A stretch of DNA of 64,000 nt from Gonapodya prolifera JEL478 (Eukaryota; Monoblepharomycota; Monoblepharidomycetes; Monoblepharidales; Gonapodyaceae): the NCBI GenBank assembly GCA_001574975.1, contig KQ965828.1:37493-101492 (forward strand), given 5' to 3'. The position numbers and the translations under genes were made by a program. Positions 1 through 10,922 of the stretch are shown one piece after another (the stretch's first letter is position 1; every line of letters starts with the position of its first letter). Below the pieces are notes generated by a model. The model was not told the DNA's origin, did not search any database, and saw only the letters and a list, made by a program, of their open reading frames with translations.

Positions 1-1568
1 CTCCTCCCACCGACTCCTCCGCCCGCCCCGCCTTCCTCCCAACCGACCCAGCCTTCCACCCATCCGCCATCGCGCGAGACATCGTGACCTACGTCTCCCG
101 CGACTTGCAGCACCCCGAGGGGGGCTTCTACTGCGGTGAAGACGCCGACTCCCTACCCTCGGCGGGCCCTGCAGACGCGGTGATGAAGAAGGAAGGGGCG
201 TTCTGCGTATGGGAGGCGGTCGAATTCAATAAAGTGGTTGGGGAGGAGTACGCGGAGATGTTGAGGTGGTTCTTTGATGTGAGGCCGACGGGGAATGTGC
301 CAAAGTCGGTGGATCATCAGGGGGAGTTGAAGGGGCAGGTGAGAGAAGGAGCAACTTGTCGTATCGCTCCTCGTGCACCCGCCGAACCTTGTCCAACGTC
401 GCTAGAATGTCCTCCGCGTCCTACGCACCCCCGCTATGGTCCTCGAGAAATTCGGGGACAAGCTCAACCTCGGCACCATCTCCCAAATCACCGACATCAT
501 TGCCGACGCCAAGCGCAAGCTGTGGGAAGTTCGCCTTGGACGGCCCAAACCGCACAGGGACGATAAGATCCTCGTCGCCTGGAACGGGCTTATGATCGCC
601 TCGCTTGCGCGCGCTCATTGCGTGCTCGCACCGCTGGACGCGGAGAGATCAGAGTTCCTTGACCTTGCGACGAAGGCCGCCGAGTTCATCAGGGCGAATT
701 TGTCGGACGATTCGGGGAAGCTGATTTCGAGAGTGTACCGCGAGGGACCTGGAACGGCGCCGGCGGTTGCGGACGACTACGCGTTCCTGGTGCGTGGTCT
801 GCTGGAGCTGTACCAAGCTGGCGGCGACGTGTCGTGGTTGGAGTGGGCGGTGCAGCTGCAACATGTAATGGACGAGAAGTTCTGGGATCCTGTCGCAGGG
901 GGTTACTTCTCGGGTGCTGAGGAGGCGGAAGGAGGCAGAGGGCAGGCGGAAGGTGGGGTGTTGTTGAGGATGAAGGAAGGTGCGTTTTCGGAGGCCGAGT
1001 TGAGGGGGGTCTGCCAGAACTGATTGGGACGTGCCCTCGACCAAAGACTATGACGGCGCCGAACCCTCGCCCAACTCGGTCGCGGCGCACAACCTCGTCC
1101 GTCTCGCTGCACTCGCTCCTGGTGCAGACGGAGGCCCATACTTGCAGCGAGCTCGAGAAACGGCCGTGTCGGGTTTGGAGAAGTTGTTGCGGTACCCGCA
1201 GACCATGCCGTTCATGGTCACGGCGGTGATGGACTCAGGTGATGGAGTGAAAGAGGTTTGTTATCTTCGTCGTGATCAACTGAGAGGTCGTTAAAATTGA
1301 TGGCTTGAAATTTGGACGTTTCCAGTACATATACCACGGCCCTCGCCCTTCCCACATCCGCAACCTTTTGCACAGAAACCGCAGCGCCACGTACACCACG
1401 ATAACCGTCGCCGATTCTCGGCTTTCGCGATTGCACCCCGAAGCAGCACAGATTGCTGAGCAGGCGACGGAACGAGACAAAGTCGGGGATTTGTACGCGA
1501 GAGCGAAGAATGGCAGTTGGGAACGCGTGGAGTGGAAGGAGGGAGGGGCGCTCGCACTTCGTCTGTAA
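1..1568 (+). CDS. SPATA20/YyaL-like thioredoxin-fold protein (DUF255), 3' part
   Basis: C-terminal part of a SPATA20/YyaL family protein; the start and the N-terminal thioredoxin-like domain lie outside the window. Exons that keep frame are 1-338, 406-979, 1047-1255 and 1326-1568, all joined by GT-AG introns of 67-70 bp. Family landmarks are present in order: GGFYCGEDADS, then KEGAFCVWE, DDKILVAWNGLMIASLARAH, and across the third junction LLRMKEDYDGAEPSPNSVAA. These belong to the (alpha/alpha)-barrel, glycosidase-like half of the family, whose biochemical role is unsettled. The protein ends in GGALALRL and lacks the short Cys-containing tail (CxxFxCxxP) I recall from many members, so its C-terminus may be shortened. 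Confidence 0.85.
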
Positions 1569-1858
1569 AAGTGTTTTGAACTTTTGGAGGGAGCCGGTGT
1601 TCAGTAGGGAGGTAGACGGTGCAGAAACACTTTCTAATTGAAAAACTATCTGTGTTCATTTTCATTGGTGATCTTTGATCACAAAAAGCTTGCAAATACA
1701 TTTGGTTTTCTTCGCTTTGTGTTCTTTCTTTCCTTCGTTTCATTTGAATAGCCGAGATAATGAGGCCGAAGCGATCCGCAACTCAATGACCCCACGAGCA
1801 CAACATCCTTCGCCGTTGCTGACTCGCTCGGTTTCTCTCTGCTCACTCACCTACTCCC

Positions 1859-4215
1859 ATGGACGAAGAGAGTCGAGCACCGAATCATGAACCATCTGAC
1901 AACAATGAAATCGCGCCACTGAAAACCGATGTAGAAGCCCAGCCGGAAGCAAATAGAACGGACAGCGATGGGTCTCCGCGACTCAAGGATGAGCAGGCAG
2001 TCGCGGACTCGAAAAGTGGTCGGGATGCAGACGCAAAATTTGTCCAATCGGATCAGACGAATCATCTTCCATTCAGACAACTCCTGGTCGTGTTTACTGG
2101 ATGCGGACTTGCAATTATGCTGTCCACCTTGGACCAGACGAGTGAGTTTTCCCAGAAGAAACGACCCCAATCTGTTGTTCGTTTTGGCGAACTGCACGGG
2201 GATCAATCACCAAGCAGCGAAACGTCGCACTCCCATTGATTATGTCGTCTATTCGTTTAAGTTGTTGCGACGGCTCTTCCCCGCATATCTGCCGACTTTG
2301 CCTCCGCCGACCAATCCTCCTGGGTGGGCACATCTTACCTCTTAACAAGCACTGCGTTCCAGACACTGTGGGGTAGATTCAGCGATATTTGGTGAGCGCC
2401 TTGCGTGGACTAATTCCTCGTTCGAGCCCTCACAGTGTGATGCCACGACAAACAGGGGTCGAAAAGTGTGCCTTCTGGTCTGCCTCGTTATTTTTCTTGT
2501 TGGAAATGTGTTATGCGGGATCGCTCGCTCTATCGTCGACCTTATAGTTTTTCGCGCTCTCGCGGGTGTAGGCGGTGGGGGGGTCACCACTCTTACAATG
2601 GTGGTGGTGAGTGATGTTGTCAGCATTAGGGAGCGAGGGAAGTACGAGGTAAGTAGAACGGTACATATTGCGCAAATTCCGGTGATTGATAATCTTTATG
2701 CGCGCATTTTTTTAAAAGGGCGTTATAGGGGGTGTCATCGCTATCGCCGGCGTAATTGGTCCGCTGCTGGGAGGAGTGTTTTCTGACCCTTCCGGCCTTG
2801 GTTGGAGGTGGTGCTTTTTCCTGAAGTGAGTACATACGGTGTTCTTTTAGATCGGAACTTGATACTACAAGCTGTCTTTTCTGCAGTATCCCTTTTGCGC
2901 TGGCAGCGTTCCTTATGATATTCTTTTTCCTCCCAGTGAAAAAAGTGGTTGGCTCACTGAAAGCAAAGGTGCTGCAGATAGACTACCCTGGAGCGGTCCT
3001 TATTCTATCTTCCACACTTCTTCTTCTGGTAATTTATCTTGATAAATGTTGCGCAACTGCGGGACAGACATGATTGTCATACACTTCAGCTCGCTACGTC
3101 GTGGGGTGGTACAACATATCCGTGGAAATCACCTCAAGTTATCTCGCTTTTTGTGGTATCATTGCTCCTAATTGGTGTCACGACTGTGACTGAAATACGG
3201 GTGGAGAGAAGGAAGAGACTTCCAATAATTCCGAGTAAGTTTGATCACTCTACCTGTTATGAACCCCGTTCAAACGTTTACTTTCGCGTCAATTACATAG
3301 TGCGTGTGTTTCTCATGCGAACCCCAACCGTCATATTCATCACGCAGTTTCTCAATGGGGTTGCATATTATTCCCAGCTCTATTACATTCCACAGTACTT
3401 CCAAGTCGTGAAGCAGGAGTCTGGAACACAAGCCGGGCTGCAATTGATCCCACTGCTTGTAGTTCAAGTGATGGCGGTCTTGGGTGCTGGTGGGATTGTC
3501 AGTTGGACTGGCAGGTGGGAGACTTAGGATTGGTCACTGTCGGAGAGCATGAAGCAAATGCTTTTTCTGGCAGATTTAACAAGCACTGCATCGTCGTTGG
3601 ATATGTTTTGTGGACGGTGTCATGCGTTCTGCAGTACAGGATCAGTCGAGAAACACCATCATGGATGGTTGTGCTTATTCTAATTTTGGCAGGTAACCCG
3701 TCGGTTTGACTTGCCACAATGGTGAAAGGAGGCACGATATAAAAGGTCCTTGTGATAGGTTTTGGGCAAGGCTTGACATCCCAGACATCGCTAGGTGGGT
3801 ACTGCTATTCTTGAAATTTGACCTTCCACGGTTCAACATGTCTCGCCAAAATATTTTGAACCTCAAAGTCGCCGCTCAGGCTGTCGTCACAAGGAAAGAT
3901 ATCGCAGTCGTCACCGGCCTCCGTAATTTTGTGCGCACCATTGGCGGTACACTGGGGCTTGCAATCTGTGGGGCCATCCTCAACAATGTACTCATCGCGA
4001 AACTGTCTGCTGCGCCCCTCAACCTGTCATCTGATTTGGTGGACCGCATTATCGGTTACGCCACAGATATTCCGACAGTCGTTCCGTCTGAGAGTTTGTA
4101 CGCAGTCCTTGACACGTATCAGGAGGCCATTCAAGTGGTCTATTTAATGCTTATTCCGTCCACGGGGTTGAGCGCAATTTTAACGGCTGCGTTTCTTGAA
4201 GATATTCGTGTTTAG
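1859..4215 (+). CDS. Major facilitator superfamily drug:H+ antiporter-like transporter (DHA2, 14-TM type)
   Basis: Ten exons (1859-2141, 2262-2391, 2456-2648, 2719-2825, 2887-3028, 3090-3234, 3301-3514, 3574-3692, 3759-3794, 3869-4215) sum to 1716 nt, a 571-residue protein with an exactly closed frame. A hydrophilic N-terminus of about 75 residues precedes the first membrane helix. The DHA2 signature LDQTIVATALPRI is formed across intron 1 and the loop 2-3 motif GRFSDIWGRK across intron 2. Later segments include FRALAGVGGGG, GVIGPLLGG, PTVIFITQFLNG and GLRNFVRTIGGTLGLAI. These families export drugs, toxins, siderophores or basic amino acids at the plasma or vacuolar membrane; the substrate here cannot be inferred. 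The 36-nt exon 9 is unusually small but restores the motif GFGQGLTSQTSL. Confidence 0.9.
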
Positions 4216-4521
4216 TTTCACTGTCAGTGTTTTCATTCACGGCTGATGCTTTTTATTCGCATATCTATGTGTTTGAATAAATTCCACGGCGGAGGCTCAC
4301 ATTGTTGAACGGTTCAAATGGAACCTTGCTTGACCGGTTCAACCTCTGCACTATCTCCCTGTTCCCTCCGTCCAGCCGCCGGCCGCTGCCTTCAGCCGTG
4401 ATTGCTTCTCGTATCACCAGACCAACCATATCTTTGGGGACCACGTCGCAACCATCGACCGTTGAAGTATATGGACACTACTTCACCGATCCTTTCCTGA
4501 GCGGCATCGGCACCTGTAAAG
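4216..4521. promoter_or_regulatory. Intergenic region with two near-palindromic 13-mers upstream of the MYND gene
   Basis: The 305 bp between the transporter stop and the MYND start hold no gene. Two copies of a 13-base quasi-palindrome, TTGAACGGTTCAA at 4305-4317 and TTGACCGGTTCAA at 4330-4342, lie 25 bp apart, about 180-215 bp before the MYND start. They look like a paired binding site for a dimeric regulator; no regulator is known and the assignment is inference. Confidence 0.3.
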
Positions 4522-5847
4522 ATGTCTTTACTCGCGGAGCTTATTTCGACAAATGACATTCTCGCGCGGATGGAGGAACGGAGCCACGGGTATGAGAGGA
4601 CAATTGGGGACTTTTGTCAATTATGGCCCAGCCTTGGAACTCCAAAGGATCCCATCCAGTACGAGCAACACGAGCAGGCAATTAGGCTTGCGATATCCAC
4701 ATTCCGAAAACTGTGGGTCGAGCTCAAGAACGCGGATGAGGAACGGCATATGGCAGCAATGGCCACGTCCCGCAAGGTGGTACGACAACTCCTTGCGAGC
4801 TCGTTCGGAAGACAAATGGCGGTCTATTCATTCCCCTCAATACCGACTGAGGACTCGCACATACGGCGCGCGGTTTTCCTCAACTTGGCAGTCCGCTCCC
4901 GGGCATGTCGAAGGATGATCTTCGAACCCTCCCTCAACCTCCTCCCTCGATTCATCAACGCCATTGCACTGTCGTTATCGGCGGCTATCAAAGTCGCCGA
5001 GAGTGGTATTCCTCTTCACGAAGAGGATCGAGTCCGTTTAGGAATGCTGGCAAATGTGAAGGACTGTTTGGACACCCTGATCAGGATTGTAACGCCTGAG
5101 ATGGGGTTGGAAGGTGCTACATTCTATGCATCTGTCGTGAAAAACAACGACAATCTGTACGATGCCTTGGGCGAAACTTTTCGAGCCATTCGTCTGGGCG
5201 TGGTGCCAGCATCAGACACGCATTCGTTACTTCATATTTACAGCACGGTGGAGCTGCAGTTGCAGATCAAGTTTCACGTGCAACTTCCCTTCAGTCAGTT
5301 TCTGTTGATGTCCATTTTCAGTCGTGGTGAAAGGTTGCCAAGATCAGCAAATGCCAAGTTTTGGAAGTCCTTGAGCGACAAGGATGCGGAATCAGGCTGC
5401 GCAGCCAATGGATGCAATAACTTGGGACCAAACATGTTGTTGTGTGAGCGGTGCAATGTTGTGAAGTACTGCAGTACGGAATGCCAGAATGGAAACCGGG
5501 AACTCCACAAGAAGCAGTGCGACAAGCTTCAAAAAAACCTCACGTACGTGAAAGCGTATTGGAATACCTTCAAAGACACGCTCGTTGAGTCTGTCTGCGC
5601 CGGCGTTGGATGCATGAACTTGGCCCCACAGAGAAAATGCACACGGTGCCACATGGCACAGTACTGTGGGGAAAAGTGCCAGAAAACACACTGGAAACTG
5701 CACAAGTCGGTGTGCCGAGAAGACTTTTGGAACGTGGAGGGAATTGTCCCAACAGAAATGTTGGCGTTGTTTCATTCATTGACAATATCGGGACCGCGCA
5801 GTCCAACAGTTTATACTCAGAGCAGCATGTCCGTTTACACTAGTTAA
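4522..5847 (+). CDS. Protein with two C-terminal MYND zinc fingers
   Basis: Intron-free ORF of 441 residues starting at ATG 4522. The N-terminal 290 residues are helical-looking and unrecognised. Two MYND-type zinc fingers follow: about residues 293-333 (CAANGCNNLG...CERCNVVKYCSTEC...HKKQC) and about 359-397 (CAGVGCMNL...CTRCHMAQYCGEKC...HKSVC), each with the full Cys/His ligand pattern. MYND domains bind proline-rich peptides; expanded families of such proteins are common in basal fungi and their partners are mostly unknown. A decayed paralogue lies at 8963-9926 on the far side of the PAD gene. The absence of introns contrasts with neighbouring genes. Confidence 0.85.
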   Translation: MSLLAELISTNDILARMEERSHGYERTIGDFCQLWPSLGTPKDPIQYEQHEQAIRLAISTFRKLWVELKNADEERHMAAMATSRKVVRQLLASSFGRQMAVYSFPSIPTEDSHIRRAVFLNLAVRSRACRRMIFEPSLNLLPRFINAIALSLSAAIKVAESGIPLHEEDRVRLGMLANVKDCLDTLIRIVTPEMGLEGATFYASVVKNNDNLYDALGETFRAIRLGVVPASDTHSLLHIYSTVELQLQIKFHVQLPFSQFLLMSIFSRGERLPRSANAKFWKSLSDKDAESGCAANGCNNLGPNMLLCERCNVVKYCSTECQNGNRELHKKQCDKLQKNLTYVKAYWNTFKDTLVESVCAGVGCMNLAPQRKCTRCHMAQYCGEKCQKTHWKLHKSVCREDFWNVEGIVPTEMLALFHSLTISGPRSPTVYTQSSMSVYTS

Positions 5848-6673
5848 TCCCCTTTGAAGAGTTTGTTCATGATGTGTATTGTATCATATGTCTTGCATAA
5901 TTATTGTGATGTTTGAGTATTTTGATGGGGAGACACGTCAAAGAGGAACTTGCGACGACTTTGTTCCGAAATTCGCAGATCTCAACTGTGCATATACATG
6001 TTAATTGCCACAAAATGACGTCTACAACGTTCTCACCTCACCGACGTTGGATGCATGTGAGCACTTCACTGGGCCGTTTGTCTCGCATCCACTGGTTCCG
6101 GTGGAACAACCACGGAAGACGCTGACGCTTCCCCCCTCGTTGCGTTTTTTTGGCGTTTAACTCCAAATCGAACGTGTGAATGCGGCTCCGGTACAGGTCA
6201 ACCTGGCCCTGCAAGATTTCAGTCTCCTGGCGGAAAAGTACGTTGTATCTTTGCGTCTCACTGATGAATTGGCCGCCTTGCCAAGTGCATAGACTATTTG
6301 TATGAAGTTTATGTGGGGCATGTGGTCGCAACCTCACCTGATCAAAGGATGAATACTACTCTGCGGCATCGGAACATGGACGCAGTGTCCGGTAGCTTCA
6401 CCTGGTCAATTGCATCGTCTCGGGCCCGTCACGCCAGCCGGAGTGTGTTCGCTCAACGGGGGGCCGATCACCGTATCGTGAATCAGTAATCCCTGGAGCG
6501 TCTCGATCCATTCACAACGCGGGTGAGTGCCTTCGGCCTTGTCTTTCCGGGCATTTCCGACGTGCCTCTGATCGAATCCTGACGGCGTTCTTGACCTTCT
6601 CCTCTTACAACCCAATTTGAAAGTCAATCCCAAACCTGAAACGAAACCCTCAACGTCGTCGCGGCTGCCTCCC
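5848..6673. other. Intergenic segment, partly shared with the second copy of the duplicated block
   Basis: No convincing gene. ORFs here (for example 6038-6337 on the minus strand) lack family motifs and conserved starts. The stretch from about 6430 to the PAD start has a recognisable diverged counterpart at 10360-10640, so it belongs to the duplicated MYND-PAD block. Confidence 0.5.
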
Positions 6674-8738
6674 ATGGACCTGGTCTCAACAGATACCAGT
6701 ACAGTTCTACAGTACGCCTTCGCACGCCCGCGGATGCAGCCCGTCATTCTTGCCGATACCAACCGTGACGGCGTGGTGGACGACGCAGATGCCGCCGACA
6801 AGGCCATTTGGACGACAACAAGGGGAGCAATCTTCCTCCCTAATATTGGCGACAGCAATGGGCGATGCCCTGCCTCTGGTAACAATGGAATTCCGCTCTC
6901 GGATGCGGAACTTGCGTTCTGCAACGATGCCGCCGGTGATATTCTTTATGCGCCGGAGTACTTGGCTCCACTCCGCACCCTTCCCATCTCCGGCGTAAGC
7001 ACCACGACCTACGGTACCGTGTCGACTGAACCAAAGGAACACGCTCCCAAAGTGCGGATTTTCTGGTACCGGGGATCACAGAATGGATCCGAGGGCAATC
7101 CTGCCAAATGGACTTATGTACCACCCTCCCTCCGTTTCAACGCCGATGCACTTTCATCTGGCCTGACTCTCGGCATTGACGGAAGGACTCTAGCCTCATC
7201 TGCCAATGGCTGGGACGGCACCATCACGGTCCGCTTCTCTGTGACAAATCCAAGAGACAACCAGACTGCCGATGACGTCGTGGCGCTCCGCCTTGCCCCC
7301 GTTCTCACCCACCATCACCTCCAGCGGGTGGACACGCTTATCAGCGTCGCGGATAATGGGCAAACCGCATGCAAGACGTTCCTTGCGGAGCTTGATGCCG
7401 CACGTGCAGCTTCTGGAATTTCCTCGCCTCTCCTCCTCTTCAAGGATGACGACATATGGGCGCAAGATTTCTTCGAGCCAGCATATGCCAGCATGCCTGG
7501 TCCCAATAATACAACGATCTCAGTCCGAGTCCACCTCCGCTCGGCCCAGCAGGGTCGCCCTGCCGGACGTCAATTATTCACTCAGCCTGGCATTCGCGGG
7601 AAGGGTGTTGGTGCTTACAACGGAGCGGCGAGCCACCCAACCGCACTTGGTTGGCGTGAGATTAACTCTGGTGGCAACATTGTGAGTTCTCATCAGTTTG
7701 TGCTTGACACTTTGCAACACACTTCTGCAACCACTCACTGACACCGCGATCAAGGAAACCATTCCACCCTACGTGAGCAAAAAGACCGGAAACACTTATC
7801 CTGCTGGACGCATCATCATGGGCAAACACGACAAATTCCTTCCGTCCGAGGGAATGCTTGGCCTACTGCAGGCTCAATGGGGTGGAATTCAAGACCCCCT
7901 CATTCTTCAAGCTGGCTGGCTCTTCATCGGGCACGTCGATGAATGGATTTGCTTCCTTCCCAGGAACAACGCCCTTGGATGGACCATCAGCGTCGCCGAC
8001 ACCACCTCTGCACTGGACGTGCTTCGTAAGGCGGAAAAGGAAGGATACGGGAAGGTGAAAGCACGGAGCACGCCCCCAGAACCTCCAGACTTTAAAGGTT
8101 TCGGAGGGTTTGGGCCTGACACTGACGACAACATCACAATATCGGAACTTCTTGCTGACGAGAACTTCATCAAGGTCCAGGAAACGTGCCACAAATTCAT
8201 CGAAGAAAGCTTGCAAATTCTTCTTGATGAGACTGGTGTTCCCGAAGGTGACGTAGTGAGAATTCCCACACTCTTCGATGGAGGACCAGGAGATGGACTT
8301 AGTCCTGACGATGGTGGCCCCGAAGATGGTGGTACTAATGATGGGAGTCCATCAGATGGAGGAAGCGACGATGGAAGTCTGGGCAACAGTGGTGGATTCT
8401 TTGGTAACGAGTGGGGGGACGACGGAACGCCTCCAAGATACGGGCCGTTCTTTGACAACGTGTCACCTGCCGGAGCGTTCTACCCATCTGCCATCAACGG
8501 TATCGTGATCGGACAAAGCTACATTGGCGCGAGGGCATACGGACCTGTTGTTAACGGGATAGATATTATCCAGGCCGCAGTGGAGGAGGCATACAACGAG
8601 GCCGGCATGACTGCGCACTTTGTGAATGACTTTCACTCGCATCATTCGTTCGGAGGTGAAGTTCACTGTGGTACAAACACGCTGCGAGACACGTCATCGA
8701 TATGGTGGACCAGTTTGTCCGAAAGGGTGAAGGATTAG
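6674..8738 (+). CDS. Peptidylarginine deiminase (PAD_C family), fungal type
   Basis: Two exons (6674-7681, 7755-8738) joined by a 73-bp intron encode 663 residues from the first ATG. PADs convert peptidyl-arginine to citrulline in a Ca2+-dependent reaction. All four residues of the catalytic set are in family context: Asp about 265 in DDIWAQDFFE, His about 396 and Asp about 398 in FIGHVDEW, and Cys about 641 in GEVHCGTN, followed by the WW pair. Near the N-terminus DTNRDGVVDDADAADK resembles an EF-hand/dockerin-type Ca2+ loop, a feature I associate with fungal PADs. The vertebrate PAD_N and PAD_M domains are not recognisable. An Asp/Gly/Ser-rich insert (about residues 507-555) interrupts the catalytic domain. 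No signal peptide follows this ATG; an upstream exon could exist. Confidence 0.9.
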
Positions 8739-8962
8739 CTCTGGCGGAAGAATAAGTTGTGCATGTTATAATTAGGGAGAACAGCGCACTTTTGTATGGA
8801 TATCAACCAAGTGGCAGAATTTTTTTTTAAATCATATCTTTGCTCCGAAACCTCGCGGCACAACTCATAATCTGCCTTCATTTCTTCGCATCATAGTGCC
8901 ATCCCTTTCATTTCTGGACTCCACAACCTTACTTCCGCTGCCAGTGCATTCTACCTGCAAAG

Positions 8963-9926
8963 ATGCCTTTCACACACGTTCTTTCTACGGTTGAGATTCT
9001 GGAGCGGATGGAGAATCGGGTGGATAGCTACCGAAAGACTAGTGCAGAGATCTCCCGAGTATGGCCGACGGATGTCAAATCAGCGACAGACGATCCCATC
9101 CCCATCAAGGGGAAACGGAGCTCGCGGCTGACTCCTTCTCGAATTTATTGAAAGATGTTTTTATGGCGGGTGGCAACCAGACAAAGGATGCAGCCGCGCA
9201 CAAAGGTTTGCTACACCTCCGTGCGAGCTCTCTTGGAAGACACTTGGCGGTCCAAGCATTTCCCTCGGTGCCAACTGAGTAAGCCCATGAGATGTTCGCC
9301 TGGTTCCTGCATTTGGCAAACCGGTCCAGGGCATGTCGGAGGATGATCTACTCAACATTCTCCTCCGGATTCATCAGCGCCATGGCACTATCTGTAACGT
9401 CGGCACTTAAAGAAGCTGCAAACGGCATTTTAGGTCGGCCAGACCAGGAAGATGTCTGTTTCGGCCTGCTCGGCGATTTGAAAACCTGCTGAACTTATTG
9501 AACAGCGTTGTGACCCCTGAAATGGGCTTGGAAGGCGCGATATTCTACGCTTCTGTTGTGACCAGTAACAACAATCTTTATGATGCCTTTGAGAAGATTC
9601 TTCGGACCCCCAAGCGAGGCTGGATTGAAGAATCACGGCACGCATCATGCTTATGCATTACAGCACAATTGAGGCGCTCTTGCAGAAGTAGTTCAACGTA
9701 CAACTTCCCTTTGGGTAAACTTATCACACTTGCCGCAGGAACTTGCTTCAAAGGGGTGACGAAGGGGCTCTCGTGGGGGTAACGAAAAATTGGAAGTTCT
9801 TCAAAGCAAAATATATTTTAGTCGGTCTGTGGGTGAACTTGGCTGCAAAGAAAAGTGCCAGAAAGCACACTGGACACTCCATAAGCCGGTGTGTCGAGAA
9901 GACTTCTGGAACGTGGAGGGGCTCTA
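8963..9926 (+). pseudogene. Decayed paralogue of the double-MYND gene
   Basis: Starts like the intact gene (ATG, then ILERMENRVDSY matching ILARMEERSHGY) but the frame is broken repeatedly: stop codons near 9150, 9280 and 9490, and frame changes around 9160-9300 and 9600-9850. Segments align in order with the intact gene, including the SRACRRMI region, the VTPEMGLEGA.FYASVV region and the last part of the second finger (KCQKAHWTLHKPVCREDFWNVEG in a shifted frame). The first MYND finger is missing. It sits just after the PAD gene and forms the left half of a decayed second MYND-PAD block. Confidence 0.85.
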
Positions 9927-10339
9927 GCTGCCAGAAGTGGAGTTGTAGTAGACAGTTGTAGCGAGCCAAGGAATACGATCTTGAATGGACCTGGACGTAG
10001 ACCATTAATTTGTCATAGATTGCTGCACTCCATGCAGCAAGTAGCTTAATTAACTGCCTTTTTGATCATCTGGTTGTCAACTTATTGTAAAGAGCCACTG
10101 ATAGGAATCTCATGTAACACAAAAACGAAAACTTGGAAAGGATTTGGAGGCCAGTATCACTTGCTCGCTGCAAAAATTCACTTCTGAGGCGTCAAGACCG
10201 TTACGCAGATGCTACCGTCATTTACAAATTAATTCAATACATTAAGTTGAAGGCGCAGACCTTTTTTCACTACCCTACACCTGTCTAGTCATAAGAGGGC
10301 CACTCCGCTAAGACTTGGAACGGAGGATAGTTCCCCAGG

Positions 10340-10640
10340 ATTGAAATTGGTCTCGCGCCGCGGCGGAGTGTGTTCTCACTAATGGCGGCAAGGTTGGAGG
10401 CCGAAGTGACCATATAGCAAATCGGCGATCTCTGGAACACTACATTCCACAAACCTCGGCATCAGGCGAAATGTACCTTCTCTTTCCGGATACTTCCGAC
10501 CTCCTTCTGATCAAATCCTGGCGATGTTATGGACCTAGACGAAATGTGAACTAGACTGTCGGTTCGAAACTCTCGACCAATCACAAAAAGGCAGGATGTT
10601 ATCGCTGCCTCCCATAGACCTGGTTTCCGCAGAGTGCTGT
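10340..10640 (+). pseudogene. Stub of a second PAD gene (5' region only)
   Basis: Sequence resembling the 5' flank and first codons of the intact PAD recurs here. The 20-mer at 10604-10623 matches 6664-6683 at 19 of 20 positions, and the mismatch turns the PAD start ATG into ATA (10614). Upstream, 10483-10530 matches about 6540-6587 in runs. After about 10640 the similarity to PAD ends, so the body of this copy was deleted or never duplicated. Confidence 0.65.
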
Positions 10641-10922
10641 AACCTGTAAAATGGCATTCTGGAGAGTCTGGTGTGCGACTCAGAGCATAGGCATAATTCT
10701 CAATGAACGTTTTCTTGATTTCCCTTTGCAATGTCGATCCCCGGGAGATTGAGCAGCGGAGAAAAACGATACTTATGCTTCTTTATCTACACTGCATTGA
10801 TTTTTTGTCCACTAAAGTTGGAATGTAAAATGAGATGTCGGGTGATATGTGACCATTGATGCTCCGTGTTCCAACCCTTGTCGGATCCAGTTCTCAAACC
10901 TCATCTCTCTCGGATCCTCGCA

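Noticed and set aside
6302-6355. Possible upstream exon with a signal peptide for PAD (ATG at 6302)
   Set aside because: Peptide is short, not clearly hydrophobic, and stops at TGA without a good donor.
10545-10580. GGTTCGAAACT resembling a tRNA T-arm
   Set aside because: No matching acceptor, D or anticodon arms at tRNA spacing.
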